Shown here one piece after another: positions 27,087 through 35,895 of a stretch of 64,000 bases of DNA. The position numbers were made by a program, and so were the translations under genes. The stretch is from assembly GCA_023150475.1 (NCBI GenBank), contig JAKLKU010000003.1:310001-374000 (forward strand). Direction: 5' to 3'. This stretch comes from Planctomycetota bacterium. Lineage in GTDB: Bacteria > Planctomycetota > UBA1135 > GCA-002686595. The notes under the pieces are model-generated. The model ran no database searches. It was not told the DNA's origin and was given only the letters and a program-made list of their open reading frames with translations. Each line of letters begins with the position of its first letter. Within the stretch, counting starts at the first letter, position 1.

Positions 27087-29125
27087 GCCTTGGCTCCTTC
27101 GAGCTCGCGTGCCGGCGCGAAGCTGCGGCGCAAGTCGCGGGCGAACATCGTGCGCGTGAACTTGCCGAGACCACTCGGGTGTTCGCCGAACGTCGCGAGC
27201 TTGGTCTCGATCAGCGCGCGTTTGTCGGGCGCGGTTTCGGCGATCAGCGTGCGCGGCGCGGCGTAGCGGTACGCGCCGAGCGGCTTCGAGTAGCGCTCGC
27301 CGATCCACGTCTCGACGTCGAACTCGGTTTTCCACGTCACGCGTTTCGCGAGCGTCTCCGCGAACGGCACGTGCAGGACGACCGCGCGCAAGTAGTCGAA
27401 GACCGTCGCGAGCTCCTTCGCGTCGTACTTGGCACCACGCTCGCCCAGCACGCGCGCGACGACCGACTCCAGGAAGTCGAGCCCGGACCGCGTCGCGACG
27501 AAGCGGCCGATCATCGAGTACTTCGAGAGCAAATTGCCGCCGAGGGTGCCGTCGACGAGCTCCGCGTAGTGTGCCTTCGCCCATTCGAGGCAGGCTTGCC
27601 GGCTCGTGAAGATCTCTTGGTTCGTCTCGACGAGGAAGTCGTCGATCACCTTGCGGAAGTCCGCGGGCGCTTCGCCGAGCAGCTCCTGCATCCGCACGAC
27701 GAGGTCGAACGGCTTGATGCCGTGTTGCCGCGCGAACGCGAACGGTTCGTCGTAGTTGCCTTCGTAGTAGAAGATCGTCAGCAGCAAGTGGAAGACGCGC
27801 GTGTCCAGGTAGTCCTGGAACGAGAAGTCGGGCGTCGCGACGACCATCTCCTCGACTTCGACGATCGGCTCGCCGGTGAAGTCGCCGATGTTGCGCGCGA
27901 CGACGCGGAAGCGCGTGTCGAACTTGAACTTCGCGCGTTGGTCCGGGTTCGCGAGCTCGGCGCCGTGCAGCAACATCAACTGGTGCGCACTGATGCGCTT
28001 CGCGCCGGCGTCGAGCAAGTCGCTGACGGCCTTCATGAAGCTCTGGCGCGTCTCGCCGGGCAGGCAGAGGATCAACTCGCCGTAGCTCTGCATCCCCATC
28101 GAGTCCAACTCCTGTTGGATCTCCATGTAGGTCGAGAGCTTGATGTTGTCGCGCTTGATGTTCTTCAGCACGACTGGGTTCATCGACTGGACGGCCGCCG
28201 TCATCGGCAACGCGCCGCGCACCTTGCGCATCACTTTGATGATGCGCTCGCCCTTGTTCTTGCCGGTCGTCGTGCGGATGTAACGCGGCCAACCGTACTT
28301 GTCCTGCAGCCAACCGATGTAGTCCGCGATCTCCTCGTCGCGTTCGTACATGCCGAAGTTGTCGTCGGCGAAACAGAGCGTGATCTCGGGCTTGATGCGC
28401 TCGGCGAGGTAGAGCAGGTCGTCCTTGACGTTCTGCACCGAGTGCGCGAACACGCGGCTGTTCGACTTGACGCCGGAGTTGCAGAACGCGCAAGTGAACG
28501 GGCAGCCGCGCGCGATCTGCATCATCGGGAAGTAGCCGGTCTTCAGGAACGGATCGAGCCAGCCGGAGGTGTACGGCGACGGGATCTCGTCGAGGTCTTG
28601 GATGCGCTCGACTTCGGGCGCCTTCACGAACGCGCGCGACTTCGGATCGATCCACGTGATGCCGGCGACCGGCGCGTCGAAGACGCCTTCGCGGCGCGAG
28701 CCGACGTCGACGTAACGCTGGAGGAGGTTCAGGAACGCGCGTTCGCCTTCGTACGTCGGACCGTCGACGTAGCAGTCGACGTGCGGCAAACCGCGCAGGA
28801 ACTCCTCTTGCACCGCGTCGACGAGCGGCCAGTTCGGCCCGCCCATCACCGTCAGCAGCTTCGGACTGCGTTTCTTCGCGTAGGTCGCGAAGTGGTACGA
28901 GAGCTCCTCGTTCCACGCGTAGTTCGAGAGCCCGAGCACGTCGGGCGTCGCGCGGTCGAGCGCGGCCTTGAGGTCCTGCGGCTCGCGGAAGAGCGCGAAC
29001 TCGAGCGGCTCCGAGCTCTTCAGGTACGCCTTCGCGTACGTCACGAGGTTCGCGACGCCGAGCGGATAGACGTCCGAGCTCTTGGTCAGCAGGTTGTGGC
29101 CGAGGTCGGCGAGGTAGATGCGCAT
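27083..29125 (-). CDS. B12-binding-domain radical SAM protein
   Basis: The 680-residue protein has an N-terminal cobalamin-binding-like domain (residues about 1-150; IYLADLGHNLL, LGLSNYAWNEELSYHF, LLTVMGGPNWP) followed by a radical SAM barrel with the cluster motif CPFTCAFC near residue 205, where three cysteines hold the 4Fe-4S cluster. SFMKAVSDLLDAGAKRIS and LCLPGETRQSF are typical strands of this class. The long C-terminal 250 residues do not match a domain I know. Such proteins often perform methylations or ring rearrangements on lipids, peptides or sugars; the substrate here is unknown. It is translationally coupled to a polyprenyl-phosphate-type glycosyltransferase, which hints at modification of a lipid-linked glycan or of a prenyl lipid. 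No good ribosome binding site precedes the ATG. Confidence 0.88.
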   Translation of the reverse strand: MRIYLADLGHNLLTKSSDVYPLGVANLVTYAKAYLKSSEPLEFALFREPQDLKAALDRATPDVLGLSNYAWNEELSYHFATYAKKRSPKLLTVMGGPNWPLVDAVQEEFLRGLPHVDCYVDGPTYEGERAFLNLLQRYVDVGSRREGVFDAPVAGITWIDPKSRAFVKAPEVERIQDLDEIPSPYTSGWLDPFLKTGYFPMMQIARGCPFTCAFCNSGVKSNSRVFAHSVQNVKDDLLYLAERIKPEITLCFADDNFGMYERDEEIADYIGWLQDKYGWPRYIRTTTGKNKGERIIKVMRKVRGALPMTAAVQSMNPVVLKNIKRDNIKLSTYMEIQQELDSMGMQSYGELILCLPGETRQSFMKAVSDLLDAGAKRISAHQLMLLHGAELANPDQRAKFKFDTRFRVVARNIGDFTGEPIVEVEEMVVATPDFSFQDYLDTRVFHLLLTIFYYEGNYDEPFAFARQHGIKPFDLVVRMQELLGEAPADFRKVIDDFLVETNQEIFTSRQACLEWAKAHYAELVDGTLGGNLLSKYSMIGRFVATRSGLDFLESVVARVLGERGAKYDAKELATVFDYLRAVVLHVPFAETLAKRVTWKTEFDVETWIGERYSKPLGAYRYAAPRTLIAETAPDKRALIETKLATFGEHPSGLGKFTRTMFARDLRRSFAPARELEGAKA

Positions 29126-29492
29126 GGGGAGAGAAGGTGACGGCCGAGCCAGGATCGGAAGGCGCGCGGGGTTCGCTCCAGGGGGTGATTCCGAAACGCT
29201 GACGCGACGTGCTGCGAGCTCGGGGCCCGTGTGTCGGCCCTTTTCGTCGTCGGCGGCAGTCTAGCACGAAGGTTTTTCGCTCCCGAGCGACGCCAACCGC
29301 TCCACAGCCCTCCTGGCGGGCTCCGCGCGACCGACGTCGACGCGCGCAAGCCGACGCCGCGCGCGCACGAACCACCGCCGAGCAGCGTCGACGCGTCCCA
29401 AAACACGCACGCCTGGCCGCAACGAGGCACCGCACGCTCCACGCTGCGTGGTCACGTGCGGTGCGCGCGAAGTTGCAGAGGGATCGGAACGC
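29126..29492. other. intergenic region, no gene seen
   Basis: These 367 bases separate the start of the radical SAM gene from the end of the cytochrome gene; both are on the minus strand. I see no coding sequence, RNA gene or clear hairpin. A promoter for the radical SAM operon is expected here. Confidence 0.4.
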
Positions 29493-31262
29493 CTACGGGC
29501 CGGTCTTCACGGGCTGCTTCGGTTCGCGCTTGGGCGTCCAAGTCGCATCCGGAGGTCGCACGTGACAGAGCCCGCAGTCGACCGGTTGCCCTTTCGCGAG
29601 GTGCACGACTCGTCCCTCGCCGAGCACGAACGAGCGCTCGGTGTGGGCGCGAGAGAGCACCGTGCCTTCGAGTTCGGGGCCGTGGCAGGCCATGCAGAGC
29701 TGGTGGTCCGCCGCGTAGAACGCTCCGTGATCGAGCACGAAGCGCAGGTCGCCGACGTTGTGCAGCCCGTGCGGGCCGTCGACGTTCAGCGGCAACGAAT
29801 CGTTCGGGTGACAGGTCGCGCACTCGATCAGCACGCCGCCGTGCTTCTGGAGCTCCCAGGCCGCGACGTTGTCGGACGTGCGCAGGATCGGGTTCGGCCA
29901 CTCGCCGTGCGGACTGCCGTGGCACTGCGCGCACGCGAGTCCGCCGTGACCGACGCTGTCGTGGAAGAGCTTCGAATCGTTCTCCGCGAAGCGCGGGTTC
30001 GGCGCGACGAACGTCGAAGCCGAATCGTCGCGCATGCGATACGCCTGCTTCAGTCGCAGGCCATCCTCGTTCCAGAGCGCATCCAAGTCGACGAGCTTCG
30101 AAAGCACGTCGCCCGTGTGACACGACTGGCAACGCGGGAGGTCGACCCACGGCCTCCGCGGCATGCCGTCCCACTTGCCGTCGAGGCTACCGCCCGGCAG
30201 CAGACGGAACGCGCCGCCGACCGAGAGCAACGCGCCGTGGCAATCGACGCACTCGCGCCTCGCCGCGTGCATCGCACCGCGCAGCGACCGCGCTTCGTGC
30301 CCGGGGTGGCACATGTAACACGTGCCGTCCATGTTCGCGTCGGTCGGGAACACGGGCTCGCCGAACTCGTCCTTCGCGTAGGCGTGCGTCTGGTGCACGA
30401 CTTGCGAAAGCGTCGCGCGGTAGCACTGCTCGCCCGTCGGCCCTTCGCCGAGGTAGTCGAGCGCAGCGACGTAGTGGCAGTCGGCGCAGAGCACCGGCTT
30501 CGACGCGTAGAGCTGCGTGTCGTTCCGCGCGTCGTGCAGCAGAAGGATGTTCTCCTTCGCTTGCACTTGGATGTCGGCGCTGTGCGACCAAGCGATCGAC
30601 GGTCCCGGCACGGACGCCGGATCCCGCGCCGCCACTCCGCCGGTCGCGTGACAAGTCGCGCAATCGGTGTCGAAAGCGACCGGCACCGTCACGTCGAGGT
30701 GCGCGAGCTCCTTCTTCGTCTTCTTCGAGTAGGCCGTGATGCGGAGCAACGGGTACTCGTTCGTCTGGCCCGCATCGTCGATCGGCGTGATCGGCAGACC
30801 GCGGGCGATCCACTCCCCGCTCGTCGCGTCGAACTTCATCGGCTGCGGGCCGGGTTTCGGCGCGTCCGCGGGCATGTAGTCGCCGCCGAGCCCCTCACCG
30901 GGCTCGAGCGACACGCCGAAGAGCTCGTCGGCGAACTCCCAGAAGTTCGTCTTCGCCTTGCTCGTCGAGTTCGCCGCGCCACCGAGCACCGAGACGGCGG
31001 AGTAACGGACGAAGACCTTCGAGTCGTCGAGCACTTCGGGCAGCTTCGCGCTGCCTTGTCTCACCACGCGCGCTCGCACGACGCCGTACGGCGGCGCGAA
31101 CGCGAACACCGAGTAGTCGGAGTCGATCCACTGCATCCCGAGCTCGCTCGAGGCGACGACTTGGACCTTCAGCTTCTTCGGCGTCGAACCGCCGGAATCC
31201 GAGTCGCAGCCCGACATCCACACCGGAAGCAGGGCGCACGTCAGTGCGATACCGAGCTTCAT
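29493..31262 (-). CDS. multihaem c-type cytochrome lipoprotein with nine CXXCH motifs
   Basis: The 589-residue product starts with a lipoprotein signal (LGIALTCALLPVWMSGC), and GAAGGAGG stands before the ATG at 31,262. Residues about 25-205 have no haem motif and look beta-rich. From there on nine CXXCH haem-binding sites appear: CATCH, CADCH, CYMCH, CVDCH, CQSCH, CAQCH, CATCH, CMACH and CGLCH. Many other His residues can serve as distal ligands. The layout is that of an extracytoplasmic electron-transfer protein; I do not see the CXXCK of nitrite reductase nor other known enzyme signatures. Haem attachment needs a cytochrome c maturation system, which is not in this window. The partner and electron acceptor are unknown. 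It is transcribed in the same direction as the radical SAM genes but 367 bases away. Confidence 0.9.
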   Translation of the reverse strand: MKLGIALTCALLPVWMSGCDSDSGGSTPKKLKVQVVASSELGMQWIDSDYSVFAFAPPYGVVRARVVRQGSAKLPEVLDDSKVFVRYSAVSVLGGAANSTSKAKTNFWEFADELFGVSLEPGEGLGGDYMPADAPKPGPQPMKFDATSGEWIARGLPITPIDDAGQTNEYPLLRITAYSKKTKKELAHLDVTVPVAFDTDCATCHATGGVAARDPASVPGPSIAWSHSADIQVQAKENILLLHDARNDTQLYASKPVLCADCHYVAALDYLGEGPTGEQCYRATLSQVVHQTHAYAKDEFGEPVFPTDANMDGTCYMCHPGHEARSLRGAMHAARRECVDCHGALLSVGGAFRLLPGGSLDGKWDGMPRRPWVDLPRCQSCHTGDVLSKLVDLDALWNEDGLRLKQAYRMRDDSASTFVAPNPRFAENDSKLFHDSVGHGGLACAQCHGSPHGEWPNPILRTSDNVAAWELQKHGGVLIECATCHPNDSLPLNVDGPHGLHNVGDLRFVLDHGAFYAADHQLCMACHGPELEGTVLSRAHTERSFVLGEGRVVHLAKGQPVDCGLCHVRPPDATWTPKREPKQPVKTGP

Positions 31263-31550
31263 CGCGGGCCTCCTTCTGCAACCATGGAGGGCGCGGGCTT
31301 TCGGCGGCGACGGGGACGACCTCCGCCGCGACGACCTGCGGGTCGCCATTCCAGCTCGCGACCCAAGACGAGAGCCTGTAGGCCGGTGGAGCGCGCCGCT
31401 CTCTGCGTGTTCTCGCGCTACCGACTTGTTGCCGCGGAGCGTACGAAGCGCCACGTCGCGGAAACACTCTCGCAGGTGCGTCGGGCGTCGACGCACCTAC
31501 CGTGGGCCACGCCCGCTTTCGGGACGTCCGCCGTTCGACGTGCGGCGTCG

Positions 31551-32702
31551 TCAGCGACGCTTCCGCGGCGACGCGTCCGCGCCGTGCGCGCGAGCAGGAC
31601 TGTCCTCGGCGAGCGAGAGCTCTCCGCGTTCGGCGTCGACGAACCGCGGGTCCTCACCGCCGCGAGCGGCTCGTTCCGCGACGGGGAGCCGCGGCGGCTC
31701 GCGTCGAGGCTCGTCGATGCAGAACCAGTAGTTGCGCGCGAACTCGAACGTGTCGGGCGCAGTCGCGTCGCCGACGTTCGCGATCGTCGACACTTCGTCC
31801 GAGCGGTACGCGATCAGGTTGTCGGTGAACACGCCGCGCCGGCACGGCACGAAGTCCGGCCCGCGTGTTTCCTGCAGGATCCGCAGGAGCCACTTCCTCG
31901 GGCGATGGAACGTGTTGAAGCGCACGGTCGCGCCGTCGACCCCGACGAAGGCGATCGGCGCGAGCGAGCCGACGATCGTGTTGCCTTCGACGGTGACGTC
32001 GCGCGCCTCGAACCCTTCGGGCTTCGGTCGGAAGTACGCGAGACCGGTCGAACCGCCGAGATTCACCGCGCGTTGACCCGCGTGCTCGAACCGCGAGTCG
32101 CGGACGACGATCTCTCGGCTGCCGCCTTTCGCTTGCACGCCGGAGGCGGCCGGATCGTCCTCGCGATCGCGGAACGTGCACGCCGTGATCACGCCGCGGC
32201 GACAACCGACCATGTCGATCGCCGACCCGCCGCGGCCCCAGCGCTCGAACGTCGAACCTTCGACGCGAAAGTCCTCGACGCCCGAGAGCTTGAGCGCGTC
32301 GTGGTTCGCGCGACCGCCGATGTCGCGGATCACGAGCTCGCGCACGACGACGTGGTGCGACGGAGTCTCGAACGTCCCGCCGTCGTCGATGTTCACCCCG
32401 TTGCCGCCCGCGCGCTCGACGATCAGCCGCTCGAGCTCGAGGAAGCCGACGTCGGAGAAGCCGAGCCCTCCGCGGAACACGGGTCTCGACGCGGGGTCGG
32501 CCGCCGTGACCACGATCGGGCGTGACTCCTCGCCGCGTACGTTCGCGACGTGCACCGCTTCGTACTCGCCGGGCGCCACGAGCACGCGCGTGCCGGGTGA
32601 CGCCTCGCGCAACGCACGTTGCAACTCGCGGGCGTTCGAGACACGCACGTCGCCGGTCGCCGTCGAGACGCACGCGACGCCCAAGAGCACGAGGTCCCAC
32701 AT
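31551..32702 (-). CDS. exported right-handed parallel beta-helix protein
   Basis: The 383-residue protein begins with a short hydrophobic leader (LVLLGVACVSTATGD). It then reads as a parallel beta-helix: SNARELQRALREASPGTRVLVAPGEY near the start is the usual N-cap of pectate-lyase or chondroitinase-B-like helices, and rungs such as VVVRELVIRDIGGRANHDALKLSGV and FRVEGSTFERWG follow. A conserved Lys in the ANHDALKLSG rung and Arg residues might form a polysaccharide-lyase active site as in chondroitinase B relatives (family 6), but this is not certain. The C-terminus is basic and low in structure. The ATG at 32,702 starts at the hydrophobic leader; 52 further in-frame codons upstream look non-coding. 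It probably acts on or binds polysaccharide outside the cell. Confidence 0.78.
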   Translation of the reverse strand: MWDLVLLGVACVSTATGDVRVSNARELQRALREASPGTRVLVAPGEYEAVHVANVRGEESRPIVVTAADPASRPVFRGGLGFSDVGFLELERLIVERAGGNGVNIDDGGTFETPSHHVVVRELVIRDIGGRANHDALKLSGVEDFRVEGSTFERWGRGGSAIDMVGCRRGVITACTFRDREDDPAASGVQAKGGSREIVVRDSRFEHAGQRAVNLGGSTGLAYFRPKPEGFEARDVTVEGNTIVGSLAPIAFVGVDGATVRFNTFHRPRKWLLRILQETRGPDFVPCRRGVFTDNLIAYRSDEVSTIANVGDATAPDTFEFARNYWFCIDEPRREPPRLPVAERAARGGEDPRFVDAERGELSLAEDSPARAHGADASPRKRR

Positions 32703-32740
32703 CGGCGTCAACGTAACTCGCCGGCCTCGCGCCAACGAAG

Positions 32741-32775
32741 GCAGGCGCGGATCCCTGCCCGGAATCCGCGCCTGC
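32741..32775 (-). terminator. perfect 12-bp hairpin downstream of beta-helix paralogue 1
   Basis: GCAGGCGCGGAT pairs perfectly with ATCCGCGCCTGC around an 11-base loop, 40 bases beyond the stop of the minus-strand gene ending at 32,815. It is identical in stem and loop to the hairpin at 34,249. No T-run follows on the minus strand. Confidence 0.6.
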
Positions 32776-33039
32776 GCGCCGTCGGTGTCCTGGAGCAGAC
32801 TGGCCGAAGCGTCTTCAGAGTTCGACGGCGCCGACGTCGACGTGCGCGACGCCGTCACCGTCGCCGTCCTGGACGCGCGCGTCTCCGTAGAAGTCGCGCG
32901 CGCCCAGTGCGAGCGCGGCGTCGTTGCCTGCGTCGACGCCGATCGAGCCCGGCAACAGGCGATAGTCCGGTCCGACGAGCGGCGTGCCGCCGAAGTTCCC
33001 GTTCAGCCCCGCGAACGTGCCGTCCTCGATCAGCGAGTG
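32741..33039. repeat. direct repeat, copy 1 (gene 3' end plus terminator)
   Basis: About 300 bases here match 34,249-34,547 with roughly a dozen substitutions by eye and no gap I can see; the two copies start 1,508 bases apart. The repeat covers the end of one beta-helix gene and the hairpin after it. Confidence 0.75.
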
Positions 33040-33876
33040 AGCGACTTGCGCGCTCGAAACGCCCGCGCCGAGATCCTCGTCGAGGTTGCCATAGACGAGC
33101 ATGTTCTCGTACGTGCCGATCGCGGCGCCCGAGAGCCCGACGCCGAACCCCGTGATCGTCGTGTTGACGAGCCTCGCCCTGACGTTCGCATCCAACTGCA
33201 CGCCCGTGCTCGCCATGCCCGGTCCCGCGAGCAGACAGCTCTCCATCGAAAGCGACAGCCGCGACAGCGCGCTGCAGCTCGCCGAGAAGGAGTCCGCGAA
33301 GCGACAACGTCGAAAGGTCGCCGATCCGACGAACGCCCCGGTCGAGGAGCAATTGAAGTGGGAAGCGAACTCCGAGTCGGCGAAGGCCGTGAAGGCGACG
33401 GCATCGCCCGTGCCGACGAGCGAACACCAGTCGCCGAAGCGCGTGCGCAATGCGACCAGCCGCGAGCGGGCCTTGCCGGTTCCGCCGACCGAGACGCGGC
33501 CCTCCAGTTCGCAACCGGAGAGCACGGCGTCCGCGAAGACCGGAATCGTCGCCGTCCCGGTCACCGCCAGGTCCCCCATCATCCGCAGCCCCACGAACAC
33601 ACCGTGGGTCGGAGTCGTCGAGTGCTCCAAGCGCACGTCGCCCAGCAACGTGGGCTTGAATCCTGCACCCGCTCGCAGCTCCAGCCGTTTCCCGAGCCAA
33701 CTCACGGTGCCGGCGAACGGCCCGTCGCCTTGGATCTCGATGACCGAGCCCGTCGGCGCCGCAGCGACGATCGCGGCCAAGTCGTCTCCGTCGTGAACGA
33801 TGATTTGTGCGAAAGCACCGGACGCGCTGAAGGCGAGCAGCAGTGCACAGAGCGGTAGAGTCGTGAGTCTTTTCAT
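32815..33876 (-). CDS. secreted beta-helix protein with choice-of-anchor-Q-type ending (tandem paralogue 1)
   Basis: The 353-residue protein has a signal peptide (LPLCALLLAFSASGAFAQ) followed by DGDDLAAIVAAAPTGSVIEI, the usual entry to a beta-helix. Repeating short strands and turns fill residues about 40-290. The C-terminus has DAGNDAALALGARDFYGD and ends DVGAVEL, as in proteins carrying the choice-of-anchor Q domain, which is thought to aid export or attachment. GAGGAA precedes the ATG at 33,876. It is a paralogue of the gene at 34,323-35,384: same length, the same AQIIV beginning of the mature protein, divergent middle and near-identical final 85 residues. No catalytic motif is visible; it is probably a surface or matrix protein. 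Confidence 0.8.
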   Translation of the reverse strand: MKRLTTLPLCALLLAFSASGAFAQIIVHDGDDLAAIVAAAPTGSVIEIQGDGPFAGTVSWLGKRLELRAGAGFKPTLLGDVRLEHSTTPTHGVFVGLRMMGDLAVTGTATIPVFADAVLSGCELEGRVSVGGTGKARSRLVALRTRFGDWCSLVGTGDAVAFTAFADSEFASHFNCSSTGAFVGSATFRRCRFADSFSASCSALSRLSLSMESCLLAGPGMASTGVQLDANVRARLVNTTITGFGVGLSGAAIGTYENMLVYGNLDEDLGAGVSSAQVAHSLIEDGTFAGLNGNFGGTPLVGPDYRLLPGSIGVDAGNDAALALGARDFYGDARVQDGDGDGVAHVDVGAVEL

Positions 33877-34248
33877 GGCTGTTCCTCGAAGGATGGTCGT
33901 GATTGGCTCTCTGGTGGCGTCGCCCCGACACTGCACGCAGATCGAAGCTGCCGTGGGTCACGCGACGTCGCGACACGCTGTCTGTTTCTCGTCACGCAGC
34001 CGACGAGTCGTCGGCGTCACATTTCTTGGCCGTCCGCGAGCGCACACTGACGCACGAGCCCGCGTGCTCGAGCACGCCGGCGCAGGTCTCGAGATCCTGG
34101 CTCGTGCGCTACCGCGCCCGTGCGGACGACTTCGAGCGTTCTCGCGCGCAACGAGCGTCGCGCGGGGACCCGAACACGGCCACGCACGTCGACTGCGCGG
34201 CGCGAGGCACGCGATTGCCGTCTGCCGAGAGCAGGAAGTCGAACTAGG
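33877..34248. other. spacer between tandem paralogues, no gene seen
   Basis: These 372 bases lie between the start of paralogue 1 and the terminator of paralogue 2. I see no reading frame with support. The promoter of paralogue 1 must lie here but I cannot mark it. Confidence 0.4.
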
Positions 34249-34283
34249 GCAGGCGCGGATCCCTGCCCGGAATCCGCGCCTGC
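34249..34283 (-). terminator. perfect 12-bp hairpin downstream of beta-helix paralogue 2
   Basis: The same stem (GCAGGCGCGGAT with ATCCGCGCCTGC) and 11-base loop as at 32,741, placed 40 bases after the stop of the minus-strand gene ending at 34,323. Confidence 0.6.
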
Positions 34284-34547
34284 GCGCCGTCGGCGTCCTG
34301 GAGCAGACTGGCCGAAGCGTCTTCACAGTTCGACGGCACCGACGTCGACGTGCGAGACGCCGTCACCGTCGCCGTCTTGGATGCGCGCGTCTCCGTAGAA
34401 GTCGCGCGTGCCCAGTGCGAGCGCCGCGTCGTTGCCTGCGTCGATGCCGATCGAGCCCGGCAACAGGCGGTAGTCCGGTCCGACGAGCGGCGTGCCGCCG
34501 AAGTTCCCGTTCACGCCCGCGAACGTCCCGTCCTGGATCAGCGAGTT
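34249..34547. repeat. direct repeat, copy 2 (gene 3' end plus terminator)
   Basis: Second copy of the block described at 32,741-33,039. It covers the last 75 codons of paralogue 2 and its terminator hairpin. Confidence 0.75.
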
Positions 34548-35384
34548 CGCGATCTGACCGCTCGTGATCCCGGGACCGATGTCGGCCGACGCGTTGCCGA
34601 AGCAGAGCAGGTTCTCGCCGGTGGTCTGCGCGTCGCCGCGCAAGCCGACGCCGTAGCCGGTGATCGTCGTGTTGACGAGGCGCGCGGCGACGTTCGGCCC
34701 GATGTCGACGCCGGGCGAGCTCGCGAACCCGCCCGGACCGACGATCAACGAGCTCTCGACACGCAGCGCGGACACGCCGGCCGACGAGTTGAAGACGGTG
34801 AGCGTGCGGTTGACGCGCGAGCGCTTGACGTCGAGTTCGATCGCGGAGCTGTGGAAGCTCTGGGCGATCAGGTTGCGACCGAACCCGCTCTCCACCGCGG
34901 TGAACCGCAGACGAGCGAGATCGGACGTCTGCGCGACGACCGACATGCGCGAGGTCGTGCGGAAGAAGTCGAGCGTGCAGATCGCGCTCTTGGTCGCGCC
35001 GATCGAGACGATGCCGGCGAGATCACAGTTCGAGACGTCGAGCGCAAGGATGTCGTCCGCGAGCGAACCGGCGTTGACGCTGAGCCCGCCGCGGATGCTC
35101 AGATCCTGGAGCGCACTCGTCGACGGCCCCGTCGTCGACGAGACCGTCACGGAACCCTTGATCACCGGCGTGAAGCCGGAGCCCGCGCGGAGGACGAGGT
35201 CCTTGTTGGCCCAGACGATCGAACCGGTGAAGGTCGCGTTGCTCTGGATCTCGACGACCGAGCCCGACGGCGCGGAGTTGATCGCGGCCTGCAGGTTGTC
35301 GCCGTCCTGCACGATGATCTGCGCGTGTGCCGAGCCGGCGAACGCGGCGACGAAGGCGATGCAAATTGTCGAAGTGAGTTTCAT
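34323..35384 (-). CDS. secreted beta-helix protein with choice-of-anchor-Q-type ending (tandem paralogue 2)
   Basis: The 353-residue protein has a signal peptide (ICIAFVAAFAGSAHAQ), then IIVQDGDNLQAAINSAPSG, matching the start of paralogue 1. The central beta-helix rungs (about residues 40-270) differ considerably from paralogue 1, but RLVNTTITGYGVGL and everything after it is almost the same, ending DGDGVSHVDVGAVEL. The ATG at 35,384 starts the signal peptide and has GAGAGA before it. Each gene carries its own terminator, so the pair looks like a duplicated transcription unit rather than an operon. Role: probably surface-exposed or matrix-associated; no enzyme residues recognised. Confidence 0.8.
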   Translation of the reverse strand: MKLTSTICIAFVAAFAGSAHAQIIVQDGDNLQAAINSAPSGSVVEIQSNATFTGSIVWANKDLVLRAGSGFTPVIKGSVTVSSTTGPSTSALQDLSIRGGLSVNAGSLADDILALDVSNCDLAGIVSIGATKSAICTLDFFRTTSRMSVVAQTSDLARLRFTAVESGFGRNLIAQSFHSSAIELDVKRSRVNRTLTVFNSSAGVSALRVESSLIVGPGGFASSPGVDIGPNVAARLVNTTITGYGVGLRGDAQTTGENLLCFGNASADIGPGITSGQIANSLIQDGTFAGVNGNFGGTPLVGPDYRLLPGSIGIDAGNDAALALGTRDFYGDARIQDGDGDGVSHVDVGAVEL

Positions 35385-35895
35385 GGCGTCTCTCTCGGGT
35401 TGTGTCCCTGTTGAAGATCGTCCGTCGCGAATCACGGGAACGGCGGCGGTGAACTGCTTCCGTCCCTGCCAACGCGTGTTCGCAGCGGCGATCTACTCTG
35501 ATCCAATAACAGGTTTCGCGCGCTCCGCGAGAAAACGAAATCATCTCGTCCGAACACTGGTTCATTCGAGCGCGCGTGCACCGACGCGCCGAATTGCGAT
35601 CGCGAATGCGCTCACGACGATTGCGCGGCTCCGCGAATCCGTGCGCATTCGCCGCACGTTCGATCGCCGGCGTGCGCACGCGCTCGCTCGCCGCGAAAAG
35701 TCTGCGAGGAGGCCGCCCGGCGGCCTGGAAACGGCCGTTCTGCGTCGAGGCTCGCAGCAACGATCACCGGGTCCGCTCGAACGACCGACGTGCCAAGTTG
35801 GCGCGAGCCCGCACCCCGCGACCTCGAGGTCGATCGCGCTGGCTACCGACGCGAGAGTCCGAGCGGAGGGTCCGGCGAGCGGCGTTCGACGCGCG
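35385..35895. other. intergenic region with a short palindrome
   Basis: These 511 bases hold no supported gene. AGGCCGC at 35,710 pairs with GCGGCCT at 35,720 around three bases; it lies about 170 bases downstream of the minus-strand dehydratase gene and could end its transcript. The stretch near 35,495-35,535 is less GC-rich than its surroundings and may hold the promoter of the gene at 35,384. Confidence 0.35.

Noticed and set aside
27087..29435. Upstream extension of the glycosyltransferase frame across the radical SAM gene.
   Set aside because: The radical SAM protein in the overlapping frame has all expected motifs; the extension is arginine-rich and has no recognisable domain.
33958..34326. 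A minus-strand frame of about 120 codons between the two beta-helix paralogues.
   Set aside because: It runs through the terminator hairpin and its product is arginine- and serine-rich without a ribosome binding site.
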